A DNA stretch of 64,000 bases from DATARH01 sp035534855 (GCA_035534855.1 DATLRD010000028.1:15503-79502), one strand, 5' to 3'. Shown: positions 55,996-64,000, counted from the stretch's first letter. The notes: generated from the sequence alone by a model not told the origin. Translations and numbers: made by a program.

Positions 55996-56976
55996 ATGAT
56001 GAGCCTCTCGCCCAACCTGCCGCCCGACAAGCAGCGCGAGATGCTGCGCCGGATGCTGACGATCCGCCGCTTCGAAGAGCGCGCCTCGGCCGATTATGTT
56101 GCCGGCAAGATCTACGGCGTGGTGCATTGCTATATCGGCGAGGAGGCGGTCGCGGTCGGCGTGTGCTCGGCGCTGACGCAGACCGACCGGATCATCTCGA
56201 CCCATCGCGGGCACGGCCACTGCATCGCCAAGGGCGCCGACCTCAACCGCATGATGGCCGAGCTGTACGGCCGGCAGGCCGGCTATTGCAAAGGCAAGGG
56301 CGGGTCGATGCACATCGCCGATTTCGGCATCGGCATGCTGGGCGCCAACGGCATCGTCGCCGGCGGCATCTCGATCATCACCGGCGCCGGGCTGGCGGCG
56401 CAGATGGAGGGCAAAGGCGGTGTTGCGGTCTCGTTTTTCGGCGACGGGGCCTCGAATGCCGGGCCGTTCCACGAGTGCCTCAACATCGCGGCAACCTGGA
56501 AACTGCCGATGGTCTATGTCTGCGAAAACAACATGTGGGCGGCGAACACGGCGGCCGCGGCGACGCATGCCCAGAGCGATGTGGCCTCCCGCGCCGCCGG
56601 CTACGGCATTCCGGGGGTCGTCGTCGACGGCAACGACATCTTCGCGGTCCATCAGGCGGCGAATGCTGCGGTCGACCGCGCGCGGTCGGGCGGCGGGCCG
56701 AGCCTGATCGAATGCAAGACCTATCGCTGGCGCGGCCATACCGAGCGCCCCGGCCAGTCCGATCCGCGCGACCAGGCAGAGATCGCGGCGTGGATGCATA
56801 AGGACCCGATCACGCTCCTCGAACGGCGGCTGCATGATCAGGGCGAGCTCGACGATGCCGGGCGGCGCGCTATGGAGGGCGAGGTCACCGGCGCGCTCGA
56901 AGCCGCCGTCGCGTTCGCCGAGGCCAGCCCGTTCCCGCTGCCCGAGCACGCGACCGACGACGTTTTTGCAGCCTGA
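55996..56976 (+). CDS. Second ThDP dehydrogenase E1 alpha (pyruvate/acetoin type)
   Basis: The 326-residue product is shorter than the bkd E1alpha and of pyruvate/acetoin type: MLTIRRFEERASADYVAGKIYGVVHCYIGEEAVAVGVC-like start, IISTHRGHGHCIAKGADLNRMMAELYG, GKGGSMHIADF, the ThDP motif SFFGDGASNAGPFHECLN..YVCENNMWA and WRGHTERPGQSDPRD. ATG 55996 follows CGGGAGA; earlier in-frame starts lack family-like sequence. No E2 or E3 gene accompanies this pair, so it either shares the bkd E2/E3 or acts alone. Confidence 0.9.
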   Translation: MMSLSPNLPPDKQREMLRRMLTIRRFEERASADYVAGKIYGVVHCYIGEEAVAVGVCSALTQTDRIISTHRGHGHCIAKGADLNRMMAELYGRQAGYCKGKGGSMHIADFGIGMLGANGIVAGGISIITGAGLAAQMEGKGGVAVSFFGDGASNAGPFHECLNIAATWKLPMVYVCENNMWAANTAAAATHAQSDVASRAAGYGIPGVVVDGNDIFAVHQAANAAVDRARSGGGPSLIECKTYRWRGHTERPGQSDPRDQAEIAAWMHKDPITLLERRLHDQGELDDAGRRAMEGEVTGALEAAVAFAEASPFPLPEHATDDVFAA

Positions 56977-57004
56977 CGCCCCGCGCGATTCAAGGAACCG
57001 GACG

Positions 57005-57982
57005 ATGCGAGAGCTGACCTATAGCGAAGCGGCGCTCGAAGCGGTCGCCGAGGAGATGCGGCGCGACCCCAAGGTCTTTTATATGTCGACCGACGCGCTG
57101 CCGCCGCTGCTCAACGAGTTCGGCCCCGAGCGGATCAAGGCGACGCCAATCACCGAGGCGGCGTTTACCGGCATGGCGATCGGCGCGGCCGGCTGCGGCT
57201 TTCGCCCGATCGCCGACTGGCGGCAGGTCACGTTCTGCTTTGTCGCGATGGACCAGATCGTCAACCAGGCGGCCAAGATCCACTACATGTTCGGCGGCCA
57301 GGTGAATTTCCCGATCCTGTTCCGCGCCTCGGTCGGCGGCGGCGGCCGGGTCGCGGCGCAGCATTCGCAATCGCCCTATTCGATGTTCATGAATGTCGCC
57401 GGGCTCAAGATGTTTCTGCCGTCGACGCCCTACGACATGAAGGGACTGCTGAAGACCGCGATCCGCGACAACAACCCGGTCATCTCGTTCGAGTCGAGCC
57501 GGCTGATGGGCTTGAAGGGGCCGGTTCCGGAAGGCGACTACACGATCCCGTTCGGCAAGGCCGACATCAAGCGCGAGGGCGCCGACGTGACCGTCGTCGC
57601 GCTCGCCTGGCTGGTGCATGAGGCGCTCGCCGCGGCCGAAGAGCTCGCCAAGGAGGGCATCTCGGCCGAGATCGTCGATCCGCGCAGCCTGGTGCCGCTC
57701 GACACCGAAACGATCCGCAACTCGGTGCGCAAGACCGGCCGCCTCGTCATTGCCGATGAGGGCGGCCCGACCGCCGGCTTCTCGGCCGAGATCGCCGCCG
57801 TCGCGACCGAAGACCCCGAGACGTTCGCGCGCCTCAAGGCCCCGGTAAGGCGGGTGTGCGCGTTGCAGGTGCCGATCCCCTACAGCCCGGTGCTGGAAAA
57901 CCACGTCTTTCCGGACCGCAACCGCATCGCCGCCGGCATCCGCGAGGTGGTGCAGGCGCGAGGCCCCGCCCGGGCGGCGTGA
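57005..57982 (+). CDS. Second ThDP dehydrogenase E1 beta
   Basis: The 325-residue product matches E1beta of pyruvate/acetoin type: ELTYSEAALEAVAEEMRRDPKVFYMSTD, PITEAAFTGMAIGAAGCGFRPI, DQIVNQAAKIHYMFGGQ, QHSQSPYSMFMNVAGLKMFLPSTPYDMKGLL and VDPRSLVPLDTETI. ATG 57005 follows CAAGGAACCGG. The usual PxVxED motif near residue 25 is altered here (FYMSTDALP). It is 28 bases after E1alpha and 14 bases before the duplicated-half protein. Confidence 0.9.
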   Translation: MRELTYSEAALEAVAEEMRRDPKVFYMSTDALPPLLNEFGPERIKATPITEAAFTGMAIGAAGCGFRPIADWRQVTFCFVAMDQIVNQAAKIHYMFGGQVNFPILFRASVGGGGRVAAQHSQSPYSMFMNVAGLKMFLPSTPYDMKGLLKTAIRDNNPVISFESSRLMGLKGPVPEGDYTIPFGKADIKREGADVTVVALAWLVHEALAAAEELAKEGISAEIVDPRSLVPLDTETIRNSVRKTGRLVIADEGGPTAGFSAEIAAVATEDPETFARLKAPVRRVCALQVPIPYSPVLENHVFPDRNRIAAGIREVVQARGPARAA

Positions 57983-57996
57983 GGCAGAGCCGGCCG

Positions 57997-58800
57997 ATGT
58001 CCGCTCCGATCGTCGTCGCCGACAGCATCACCCGGGTCGGGGCGGAAGCCGCCGGCGCGGTTGTCGTCAACGCCTCGCATGGCGGCGTCTACGCCGCGTA
58101 TCTCGCCGCGAAGCTGCGGGCCGCGGCGGCGATCTTCAACGATGCCGGAATCGGCCGCGACCACGCCGGGATCGGCGGCCTAGACTATTTGCAGGACCTC
58201 GGCATCGCCGCCGCGACGGTCGGCCACGACACGGCGCGGATCGGCGACGGGGCCGACATGATGGCGGGCGGCGTCGTTACAGTTGCCAACGCGCTCGCCG
58301 CCGGGCTTGGCGTGAGCCCCGGCCAGCCGTGCCGCGCCGCCGCCGCCCGGCTGCAACAGGCGCCGCAGACGCGCCGCGACCCGCCCGAGGCGATCGAAGG
58401 CGCCTTTCTGCTGGTCTCGGACGCGCCGCAGGTCTGGGCGCTCGATTCCGCGTCCCTCGTCCTGCCCGAGCACCGGAAGGCGATCGTCGTCACCGGCTCA
58501 CATGGCGGGCTGCTCGGCGGCAAGCCGGAGACCGCGCTCAAATACGACGTGCTCGGCGCGCTCTACAACGACGCTGGTATCGGCAAGGACGAGGCCGGCG
58601 TGTCGCGGCTGCCCGCGCTCGACGCCCGCGGCATCGCTGCGGCGACGGTCGCGGCGATGAGCGCCCGCATCGGCGAGGCGCGCTCGACCTATGAAGATGG
58701 AGTGATCAGCCGGGTCAACGCCCGCGCTGCGGGGTTTGGCTTGCGCGAAGGCATGACCGCCCGCGATTTCGTTGCCGGGCTGCGGCGCGCCCTCGCCTGA
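57997..58800 (+). CDS. Unknown protein of two homologous halves
   Basis: The 267-residue product is not one I recognise. It consists of two related halves: residues ~22-108 and ~163-251 share ASHGG/GSHGG, FNDAGIGRDHAGI/YNDAGIGKDEAGV, GIAAATV/GIAAATV and ARIG/ARIG at the same spacing. The conserved His, Asp and Gly clusters look like a small-molecule or metal site formed once per half. There is no signal peptide or membrane segment. It lies between E1beta and an acetolactate-synthase-like gene on the same strand with short spacers, so it should take part in the same pathway; the role is unknown. Confidence 0.7.
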   Translation: MSAPIVVADSITRVGAEAAGAVVVNASHGGVYAAYLAAKLRAAAAIFNDAGIGRDHAGIGGLDYLQDLGIAAATVGHDTARIGDGADMMAGGVVTVANALAAGLGVSPGQPCRAAAARLQQAPQTRRDPPEAIEGAFLLVSDAPQVWALDSASLVLPEHRKAIVVTGSHGGLLGGKPETALKYDVLGALYNDAGIGKDEAGVSRLPALDARGIAAATVAAMSARIGEARSTYEDGVISRVNARAAGFGLREGMTARDFVAGLRRALA

Positions 58801-58812
58801 CAGGGAGGAACC

Positions 58813-60561
58813 ATGACCGTTTCATTGCAAAACCGTCCGTCGGGCACGATGACCGGCGGGCGCGCGCTGGCCGAGATGCTGAAGCTGGCGGGTGCCGGAC
58901 CGATGTTCGGCATGGGTGGGTTTCAGCTCTTGCCGTTCTATGACGCGATCGGCCTTGTCGGCCTCGATCATCACCTGATCAACGACGAGCGCTGCGGTGC
59001 CTTCGCCGCCGATGCCTATGCCCGGGTCACCAACCGCCCGGGCATCTGCGATGGCACGCTCGGCCCCGGCGCGACCAACCTCGTCACCGGGCTCGTCGAG
59101 TCGCTGAACGGCGGCATCCCGATCGTCGCGATCGCCGGCGACACCAACCGCGCGCATTCCTGGAAGAACATGACCCAGGAATGCCGGCAGGTCGAAATCC
59201 TCAAGCCTGCGGTCAAGGAGTTGATCCGCGTCGAGATGACGAGCCGCATCCCCGAACTGGTGCGCCGCGCATTTGCCGTGGCGACCTCCGGACGGCCCGG
59301 GCCGGTGCTGCTCGACGTGCCCGAGGATGTGGCCCACGGGCTCCACGATTTCACGGCGGAGGATTTTGTCGTCGACGAGGCGACGCTGAAGGCGCCGGCC
59401 CGCCGCATCCGCCCCGACCGCAGCGACATCGAGCGCGCCGCAAAGCTGATCGCCAAAGCGAAACGGCCGCTGCTGCTGACCGGCGGCGGCGTCCATTTGT
59501 CGGAAGCGTGGGACGCGCTGACCCGCTTTGCCGAGGCGCAGTCGATCCCGGTCGCGCACACGATGAGCGGCAAGGGCGGCATCGCCTGCGCCAGCCCGCT
59601 CAATATCGGGCTGTTCGGCCGCTATTCGCGCATCGCCAACGATCTGATCGCGGAGTCGGATTGCCTGATCGTCGTCGGCTGCAAGCTCGGCGAGATCGCC
59701 ACCAAGCGCTTTGCGCTGCCGCCGGCGCATATCCCGGTGATCCACCTCGACATCGTCGCCGAAGAGATCGGCCGCTGCATCCCGGCCGAGATCGCGCTGT
59801 GGGGCGATGCGCGCGCCGGGCTTGAAGACCTGGACGAAGCGCTGTCCGACAGCGGCAAATCCGCCCGCGCGGCGCGCGCCGACCATGTCGCCGAGATCGC
59901 GCCGCGCATGCGCAAATGGGAGGACGATGCCGCGCCGCGGCTCAATTCGCGCGACCGGCCGGTGCACATGGCGCGGCTCTGCCGCGAGCTGAACAAGACG
60001 CTGCCGGCGGATGCGATCCTGGTGGCCGATGGCGGGTTTGCCGGGCATTGGACCGGGCTGCTCTACGACACGAAGAGCGCCGGGCGGCATTTCATCCCGG
60101 ATCGCGGCTTTGCCTCGATCGGCTATGGGCTGCCCGGCGGCATGGGGGCGTGTCTCGCCGCGCCCGACCGGCCGGTCGTCGCGATCAGCGGTGATGGCGG
60201 GTTCAACATGATGCTCGGCGAACTCGAGACCGCGCGCCGCACCGGCTGCGGCCTCACTGTGATCGTCGTCAACAACGCCGCCTCGGGCTACGTCAAGGCC
60301 CTGCAGCACGCGATGATGGGCGGGCGCTATCAATCGGCCGACCTTGTCGAGCAGGATTACGCGGCGATCGCCCGCATGATGGGCTGCGGCGGCATCCGCG
60401 TCGAAGATCCCGAGGCCTTGTCGCCGGCATTGCGGCAGGGCATGGAAGAGCGCAACCGCCCGACCGTCATCGACGTCGTTGTCACCCGCGACCCGGCGCA
60501 GATGCTGCCCGCGGTCGACAACCGTACGGTGGAGATCAAACAGGGCGATCGCGTCGCCTAG
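58813..60561 (+). CDS. Thiamine-diphosphate-binding enzyme (acetolactate-synthase-like)
   Basis: The 582-residue product has an N-terminal Pyr domain (GGRALAEMLKLAGAGPMFGMGGFQLLPFYDAI, NDERCGAFAADAYAR), a middle domain, and a PP domain with the ThDP motif AISGDGGFNMMLGELETARRTGCGLTVIVVNNAASGY. The catalytic Glu is expected in INDERCGA, where Glu is present. It is not standard IlvB, as the flanking residues differ and no IlvN gene is present. It is the last gene of the operon of the second E1 pair and is followed by the tRNA-Gln region. Confidence 0.88.
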   Translation: MTVSLQNRPSGTMTGGRALAEMLKLAGAGPMFGMGGFQLLPFYDAIGLVGLDHHLINDERCGAFAADAYARVTNRPGICDGTLGPGATNLVTGLVESLNGGIPIVAIAGDTNRAHSWKNMTQECRQVEILKPAVKELIRVEMTSRIPELVRRAFAVATSGRPGPVLLDVPEDVAHGLHDFTAEDFVVDEATLKAPARRIRPDRSDIERAAKLIAKAKRPLLLTGGGVHLSEAWDALTRFAEAQSIPVAHTMSGKGGIACASPLNIGLFGRYSRIANDLIAESDCLIVVGCKLGEIATKRFALPPAHIPVIHLDIVAEEIGRCIPAEIALWGDARAGLEDLDEALSDSGKSARAARADHVAEIAPRMRKWEDDAAPRLNSRDRPVHMARLCRELNKTLPADAILVADGGFAGHWTGLLYDTKSAGRHFIPDRGFASIGYGLPGGMGACLAAPDRPVVAISGDGGFNMMLGELETARRTGCGLTVIVVNNAASGYVKALQHAMMGGRYQSADLVEQDYAAIARMMGCGGIRVEDPEALSPALRQGMEERNRPTVIDVVVTRDPAQMLPAVDNRTVEIKQGDRVA

Positions 60562-60710
60562 AACGCCATCCATTTAGGTGGAAGCATATCCGGCGTTGGG
60601 CGGGATGGTTGGCGCCTTCCTGTAGGGTGAAGCGATCGAGGAGGGCGCCGATGCCTATCCGGCACCGACGGGGTCGCTTATCCGATATAGGTATAACTCG
60701 TTGATAAATA

Positions 60711-60785
60711 TGGCTGGGGCGCCTGGATTCGAACCAGGGAATGCCGGAATCAAAATCCGGTGCCTTACCTCTTGGCTACGCCCCA
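60711..60785 (-). tRNA. tRNA-Gln (TTG anticodon)
   Basis: On the minus strand the 75 bases start TGGGGCGTAGCCAAG and fold as a cloverleaf: acceptor TGGGGCG with CGCCCCA, anticodon loop TTTTGAT (TTG), T arm CCTGG-TTCGAAT-CCAGG, and an encoded CCA. The identity follows from the anticodon and the U1-A72 pair known for tRNA-Gln. It lies just downstream of an integrase remnant. Confidence 0.93.
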
Positions 60786-60796
60786 ATATCAATGAC

Positions 60797-60988
60797 TTAG
60801 ATAGGGTCTGGCATCTCGATTTCGGCTTTGTGCCCCAAATTTTTGCTCCTGTACGCGGCATCGAGCCGGGCCGCGGCATCGTCGTGCATTTGCGCCTGAC
60901 ATGCGAATAAGTATCCATTGTCGTCGCGATCGTCGAGTGCCCGAGACGCTCCTGCGCGATCTTCGGATGGAGGCCCGCCAGGAGGTGA
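60797..60988 (-). pseudogene. Frameshifted C-terminal remnant of a tyrosine recombinase/integrase
   Basis: On the minus strand the sequence reads HPKIAQERLGHSTIATTMDT-YSHV, which is the His/Tyr box of phage-type integrases with the active-site Tyr. After a frame change it continues QMHDDAAARLDAAYRSKNLG and ends at a stop at 60797. Both pieces are typical of the integrase C-terminus, so a frameshift disables it, and the N-terminal and core parts are absent. It ends 12 bases before the 5' end of tRNA-Gln. It marks an old integration at this tRNA locus. Confidence 0.75.
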
Positions 60989-61021
60989 CTTTCCCCCGGT
61001 TTGGTGGACACCGGGTTATGC

Positions 61022-61126
61022 GGATTTCGCCTCTGCTTGATGCTGCTCGGCGAGCGCCTCACCCTTGGGCTCATTGTCGCGGCGTGCGCGATCCTCGCCG
61101 GCATCGTGATCGCGCGGCGACGCTGA
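61022..61126 (+). pseudogene. C-terminal fragment of an EamA/DMT-family transporter
   Basis: The frame GFRLCLMLLGERLTLGLIVA then ACAILAGIVIARRR and a stop matches the last membrane helices of EamA drug/metabolite transporters (LLGERLT..LGAALILAGV). No start or upstream part is present; the boundary runs straight into the integrase-remnant side. It is a leftover of a rearrangement. Confidence 0.55.
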
Positions 61127-61216
61127 GTTCATACCGCGGTGGTGTTGCTGCCGGCGATGTCGTCGGGTCGGTAGAGGAGACGATGTCCGCCACCGCCATG
61201 CAGGGGGCGTTCGGTG

Positions 61217-61717
61217 CTAATCAGAGAGGAAGCTGACCGGATCGAATGTGCTTCTGCGCCGCTCGACAACCGCCTCGGTGATGTCGAGCATTTCGGGCTC
61301 AATGTCCTCCTGACGCTTCGTATCGAACTCGGCAGCGCGAATTTCACCAGGGCTCCGCAGCGTGTACATGACCATCCCGGCGCCGCGCGGCTCAAACATG
61401 AGGAGGCGTCTGGCGTTGAACAGCGTCACCCGGGCGATCCCGACCAATCCCTTCGCCGCCATCTTCTCCGCAATCACGCGGAACGGCTCGGCTGCCAGTT
61501 CTCCGTCGGGATAGACGTAGTACGATGTATTCAGGTAGAGCGGATCGATTTCGGCGCGATCGACGAACCGGACGAGGTCGATGACATTGGAACTCATGTC
61601 CTGGAACGCTTTCTGATCCTTCTCGGTCAGTTCGTTCTCGTCGGCCGCGAGTGACAGGTAAACCGGGCAGGACATCAGCGACAAACGAAGAAAGCCGTTC
61701 CAGCTGGGGTGAGGCAT
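61217..61717 (-). CDS. Truncated Ku-like protein (second Ku paralogue)
   Basis: The 166-residue product keeps the Ku entry WNGFLRLSLMSCPVYLSLAA, the later AEIDPLYLNTSYYVYPDG and GLVGIARVTLFNARRLLMFEPRGAGMVMYTLR. It lacks ~45 residues of the N-terminal beta-barrel between positions ~25 and 50 and stops at FDPVSFLSD, before the final helix. It is smaller than any normal Ku (250-300 residues). ATG 61717 follows CGGAGTTTCC. It could be a dominant partner or decoy of the long Ku at 13722, or a decaying copy in this rearranged region. Confidence 0.75.
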   Translation of the reverse strand: MPHPSWNGFLRLSLMSCPVYLSLAADENELTEKDQKAFQDMSSNVIDLVRFVDRAEIDPLYLNTSYYVYPDGELAAEPFRVIAEKMAAKGLVGIARVTLFNARRLLMFEPRGAGMVMYTLRSPGEIRAAEFDTKRQEDIEPEMLDITEAVVERRRSTFDPVSFLSD

Positions 61718-61815
61718 GGTGGAAACTCCGGGGAGTGAGCGACAGCAGCAGCAAGCCATATCGGGGGAAAGCCGCTAATTTGTCGGCGGTCCGCCCTTGT
61801 GGTATTTTGGTCAGT

Positions 61816-62133
61816 ATGACCAGAAAAGTTCGGCACACCAAGCTCGCCTCGCTCCGGCCGCATCGGGCGTCGGCGCGGCCGGGCCACTGGATGTTGCAGG
61901 ACGCCAAGGCTCGGTTCAGCGAACTCGTGCGTCGCGTCCACAGCGACGGGCCGCAGCATGTGAGTGTCCACGGGCGCGACGCGGTGGTGGTGATTTCCGC
62001 CGAGGAATTTCGCCGCCTCAAGGGCGGCGCGACGGGCCAGGCCTTGATCGACGCCCTGCAGGCCTCGCCGCACCACGAGATCGACATCGCGCCGCGGCGC
62101 GGCGCCATGGCGGTGCGCGATGTGTCCCTGTGA
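61816..62133 (+). CDS. Phd/YefM-type antitoxin
   Basis: The 105-residue product has the Phd pattern WMLQDAKARFSELVRRVHSDGPQHVSVHGRDAVVVISAEEFRRL, the dimerisation/DNA-binding half, and an acidic/hydrophobic C-terminal toxin-binding tail. ATG 61816 starts MTRKVRHTKLAS; earlier in-frame residues overlap the divergent Ku-like gene. The stop overlaps the start of the VapC gene (GTGA), as usual in toxin-antitoxin pairs. Confidence 0.85.
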   Translation: MTRKVRHTKLASLRPHRASARPGHWMLQDAKARFSELVRRVHSDGPQHVSVHGRDAVVVISAEEFRRLKGGATGQALIDALQASPHHEIDIAPRRGAMAVRDVSL

Positions 62134-62582
62134 CGGGGTGGTTGCTCGATACTACCATTCTCTCGGAATTGCGCCGTGTGACGCCGGCGACGAAAGTTGT
62201 CGCTTTCCTCGCTGCGCAGCCGCTTGAGGTTCTCCATATCAGTACGGTCACCCTCGCCGAAATCCGCTTCGGTATCGAGTTCGTCGCCGATCCGGCGCAC
62301 CGGGCCGAGCTGAGTGATTGGCTCACCCACAAGGTGCGGCCGATGTTTGAGGGCCGCGTTTTGCCGATAGACGAGGAGGTGATGTTTAAATGGCGCCTGC
62401 TCGTCGAGGAGGGGCGCAAGGCCGGGCACATTTTCTCGCAGCCCGACCTGATTATTGCCGCGACCGGGCTGCATTACGGCCTCACCGTCGTGACGCGCGA
62501 CACCGGCGATTACGCCCGCGCTCGAGTTCCCGTTCCCGTGTTCAATCCGTGGAAGGATTCCCCGCCGGCGCAAACGAAATGA
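62130..62582 (+). CDS. VapC-type PIN-domain toxin
   Basis: The 150-residue product is a PIN nuclease: GWLLDTTILSELRR (first Asp), VTLAEIRFGIEF (Glu), then FSQPDLIIAATGLHYGLTVVTRDTGDYARA with the last two acidic residues. VapC toxins cut tRNA or rRNA; here the exact target is unknown. The GTG start overlaps the antitoxin stop. A Phd-VapC pairing is common. Confidence 0.88.
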   Translation: MTGWLLDTTILSELRRVTPATKVVAFLAAQPLEVLHISTVTLAEIRFGIEFVADPAHRAELSDWLTHKVRPMFEGRVLPIDEEVMFKWRLLVEEGRKAGHIFSQPDLIIAATGLHYGLTVVTRDTGDYARARVPVPVFNPWKDSPPAQTK

Positions 62583-62829
62583 ATTCCGGTCACCCTTGTC
62601 TTTTATGATACGCCGGCGCTGTATGGATTGCATGTATGCGGCGCTATGTCGCATCAGCAGAAAAGCGACCGCGAGTCCGGGTGTTTATAGCGATTTGTGC
62701 GGCGCAGCGTGCTCGCGGAATACGAGGGCATGCTTTCAAGGCATTTTGGTGAAAGCTAGGGTCCCATCGCCCTTCGGTTGTGAGGGCTGCGGAGCCCCCG
62801 CTCTGCGTGGTTGCCGGGTCGAGTGCAGG

Positions 62830-63531
62830 ATGAACCGACGCAGATTTCTCTCGCTGGCGACGGGGCTGGCGGCATTGCCGCTGCCGGCGCGCGCCGTGCC
62901 GACCCCGCGGCTCTGGCGTCTCGACCTGACTAACGCCCATACCGGCGAGAAATTTGCCGGGCCGTACCGCGACGCGCAGGGACCGATCCCGGATGCGCTC
63001 ACAGAGCTGTCGTATTTTCTGCGCGATTTCCACAGCGGCACCACGATCGGCTACCACGTGTCGGTGCTCGATTTCCTGACCCGCGTCATGGACGCGGTCG
63101 CGGCGCCGCGCGCGACGGTCCTGTCGGCCTATCGCACGCCCGAGACCAACGCGATGCTGGCGCGCACCACCTTCGGCGTCGCCGAGCACAGCCAGCACCT
63201 GTACGGAAGGGCCCTCGATATCTATCTGCCGGTGCGGCTGGAAGAGGCGATGCAGGCGGCGCGCGCGATGCAGCGCGGCGGCGTCGGCTGGTATCCCCGC
63301 TCCGGCTTTATCCATCTCGACACCGGCCCGGTGCGCAACTGGACTCTGAACGGCCACGGATATGGGGTCGAGCTGCTGGGCGGCCACAGCACGCCGTGGT
63401 TTCATGAACCGCTGACGATCTCCCCCGATGGCGGCCTGATCGCACGGCGCACCGGGCGGCCGGTTACGGTCGCCGACCGGTTGTCGCTGCATCGCCTGCT
63501 CGACCGCGCGGTCGGCCTGTCCTCGCGCTGA
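62830..63531 (+). CDS. DUF882/YcbK-like periplasmic peptidase-fold protein
   Basis: The 233-residue product starts with a twin-arginine-type signal (MNRRRFLSLATGLAALPLPARA). The body matches DUF882/M15-like proteins: GTTIGYHVSVLDFLTRVMD, VLSAYRTPETNAML, SEHSQHLYGRALDI and GWYPRSGFIHLDTGP, with the His/Asp/His metal set in place. YcbK-like proteins are believed to act on the cell wall. ATG 62830 follows GCAGGA. Confidence 0.85.
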   Translation: MNRRRFLSLATGLAALPLPARAVPTPRLWRLDLTNAHTGEKFAGPYRDAQGPIPDALTELSYFLRDFHSGTTIGYHVSVLDFLTRVMDAVAAPRATVLSAYRTPETNAMLARTTFGVAEHSQHLYGRALDIYLPVRLEEAMQAARAMQRGGVGWYPRSGFIHLDTGPVRNWTLNGHGYGVELLGGHSTPWFHEPLTISPDGGLIARRTGRPVTVADRLSLHRLLDRAVGLSSR

Positions 63532-63549
63532 TCAGGAGTGGCTTTCGGC

Positions 63550-64000
63550 ATGCGGCGCGGCACGGCAAGGCGGTTTCGGCAATGGCGCAGGGCCCGGCAG
63601 CACCTCCTGGCGCTGGCAGTTTCGCTGGCCGTCGCGGCCGGCATGGCGACGGTGCGCGCCGCGGCGGCACCGTCAGCCCCTGCGGACGATCCGCTATGCG
63701 GGCTGGTGGAGAGTGCCTCGGCGGCCAACCACCTGCCGGTCGATTACCTGACCCGGCTGCTGTGGACCGAAAGCGGGTTCGACACCGGGGCGGTCAGCCC
63801 GGCCGGCGCCCAGGGGATCGCGCAGTTCATGCCGGAGACTGCAGCGGAGCGGGGCCTCGTCAATCCGCGCGACCCGGCGGCGGCGATCACCCATGCCGCG
63901 CAGCTCCTGGTCGAGCTTGACCGGCATTTCGGCAATCTCGGCTTGGCTGCTGCGGCCTACAATGCGGGCCCGGCGCGGCTATCCCACTGGATGGATGGCG
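63550..64000 (+). CDS. Lytic transglycosylase (SLT domain), 5' part
   Basis: The frame starts ATG 63550 (after GGAGTGG) and runs off the window. A signal sequence or anchor (HLLALAVSLAVAAGMA) precedes the SLT domain: LTRLLWTESGFD with the catalytic Glu, then VSPAGAQGIAQFMPETA and LAAAAYNAGPARL. It cleaves peptidoglycan glycan strands. It lies 19 bases after the DUF882 gene, so both may form a cell-wall pair. Confidence 0.88.
   Translation, partial: MRRGTARRFRQWRRARQHLLALAVSLAVAAGMATVRAAAAPSAPADDPLCGLVESASAANHLPVDYLTRLLWTESGFDTGAVSPAGAQGIAQFMPETAAERGLVNPRDPAAAITHAAQLLVELDRHFGNLGLAAAAYNAGPARLSHWMDG

Noticed and set aside
61392..62654. 420-codon minus-strand frame covering Ku-like and toxin genes
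   Set aside because: It overlaps two well-supported genes in other frames and has no motifs.

Overview
This 64 kb window is about 69% GC and densely coded. It looks like an alphaproteobacterial chromosome, most likely Rhodospirillales or a relative (order-level placement is inference). The evidence is a conserved core order: carA, a GatB/YqeY gene, dnaG, rpoD and a CAT-anticodon tRNA on one side; carB, greA, an Lrp/AsnC regulator, trxB and a LysR regulator on the other. A general-stress (EcfG-type) promoter-like site also fits this class.

Layout. (1) 1-7553: a two-partner secretion cassette: the C-terminal part of a beta-helix exoprotein, a secreted TPR-CHAT protease-like protein, a DUF928 protein and an ShlB/FhaC-type outer-membrane transporter. 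(2) 7647-13623: small-molecule enzymes, namely an isochorismatase fold without its cysteine, a cupin, three luciferase-like flavin oxidoreductases and a threonine synthase-like enzyme. (3) 13722-16916: a Ku protein fused through a long Pro/Ser/Ala tract to ChW-like repeats, a methyltransferase, and a multi-hairpin interval that may encode a minus-strand RNA. (4) 16917-34352: the core block, interrupted twice: by an ELM1-like/tandem-PAP2/unknown gene set between the AsnC gene and trxB, and by a GIY-YIG nuclease gene between palindromic repeats, inserted between carA and carB with a 44-bp duplication of the carB start. (5) 34353-38480: a lower-GC stretch after the tRNA, with a dps fragment, a MetE-like gene, a hybrid histidine kinase and a small hydrophilic protein; probably acquired DNA. 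(6) 38649-44468: an amino-acid-type ABC transporter without ATPase (one subunit is a binding protein-permease fusion), a HemK-like methyltransferase, a Cache-domain nucleotide cyclase and a small secreted Cys-rich peptide. (7) 44589-60561: a catabolic region with two ThDP enzymes, an APH-like kinase, ParDE, a hydroxyacyl-CoA dehydrogenase, an SDR, a complete branched-chain 2-oxoacid dehydrogenase (E1alpha, E1beta, E2, E3), a TauD-type dioxygenase, a second E1alpha/E1beta pair and a protein made of two homologous halves. (8) 60562-61717: tRNA-Gln beside a decayed integrase, a transporter fragment and a truncated Ku paralogue. (9) 61816-64000: a Phd-VapC pair, a DUF882 peptidase-like protein and the start of a lytic transglycosylase.

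Three intergenic repeat families occur: an ~80-bp double-hairpin repeat (4 copies), a 23-bp palindrome (4 copies around the GIY-YIG gene) and a CCCTCTCCC-type hairpin, which also lies in frame inside the E2 linker. The strongest novelty candidates are the Ku-ChW fusion, the GIY-YIG/palindrome cassette with its target duplication, and the repeat domesticated inside the E2 gene. All functional calls come from reading motifs; no database search was run.
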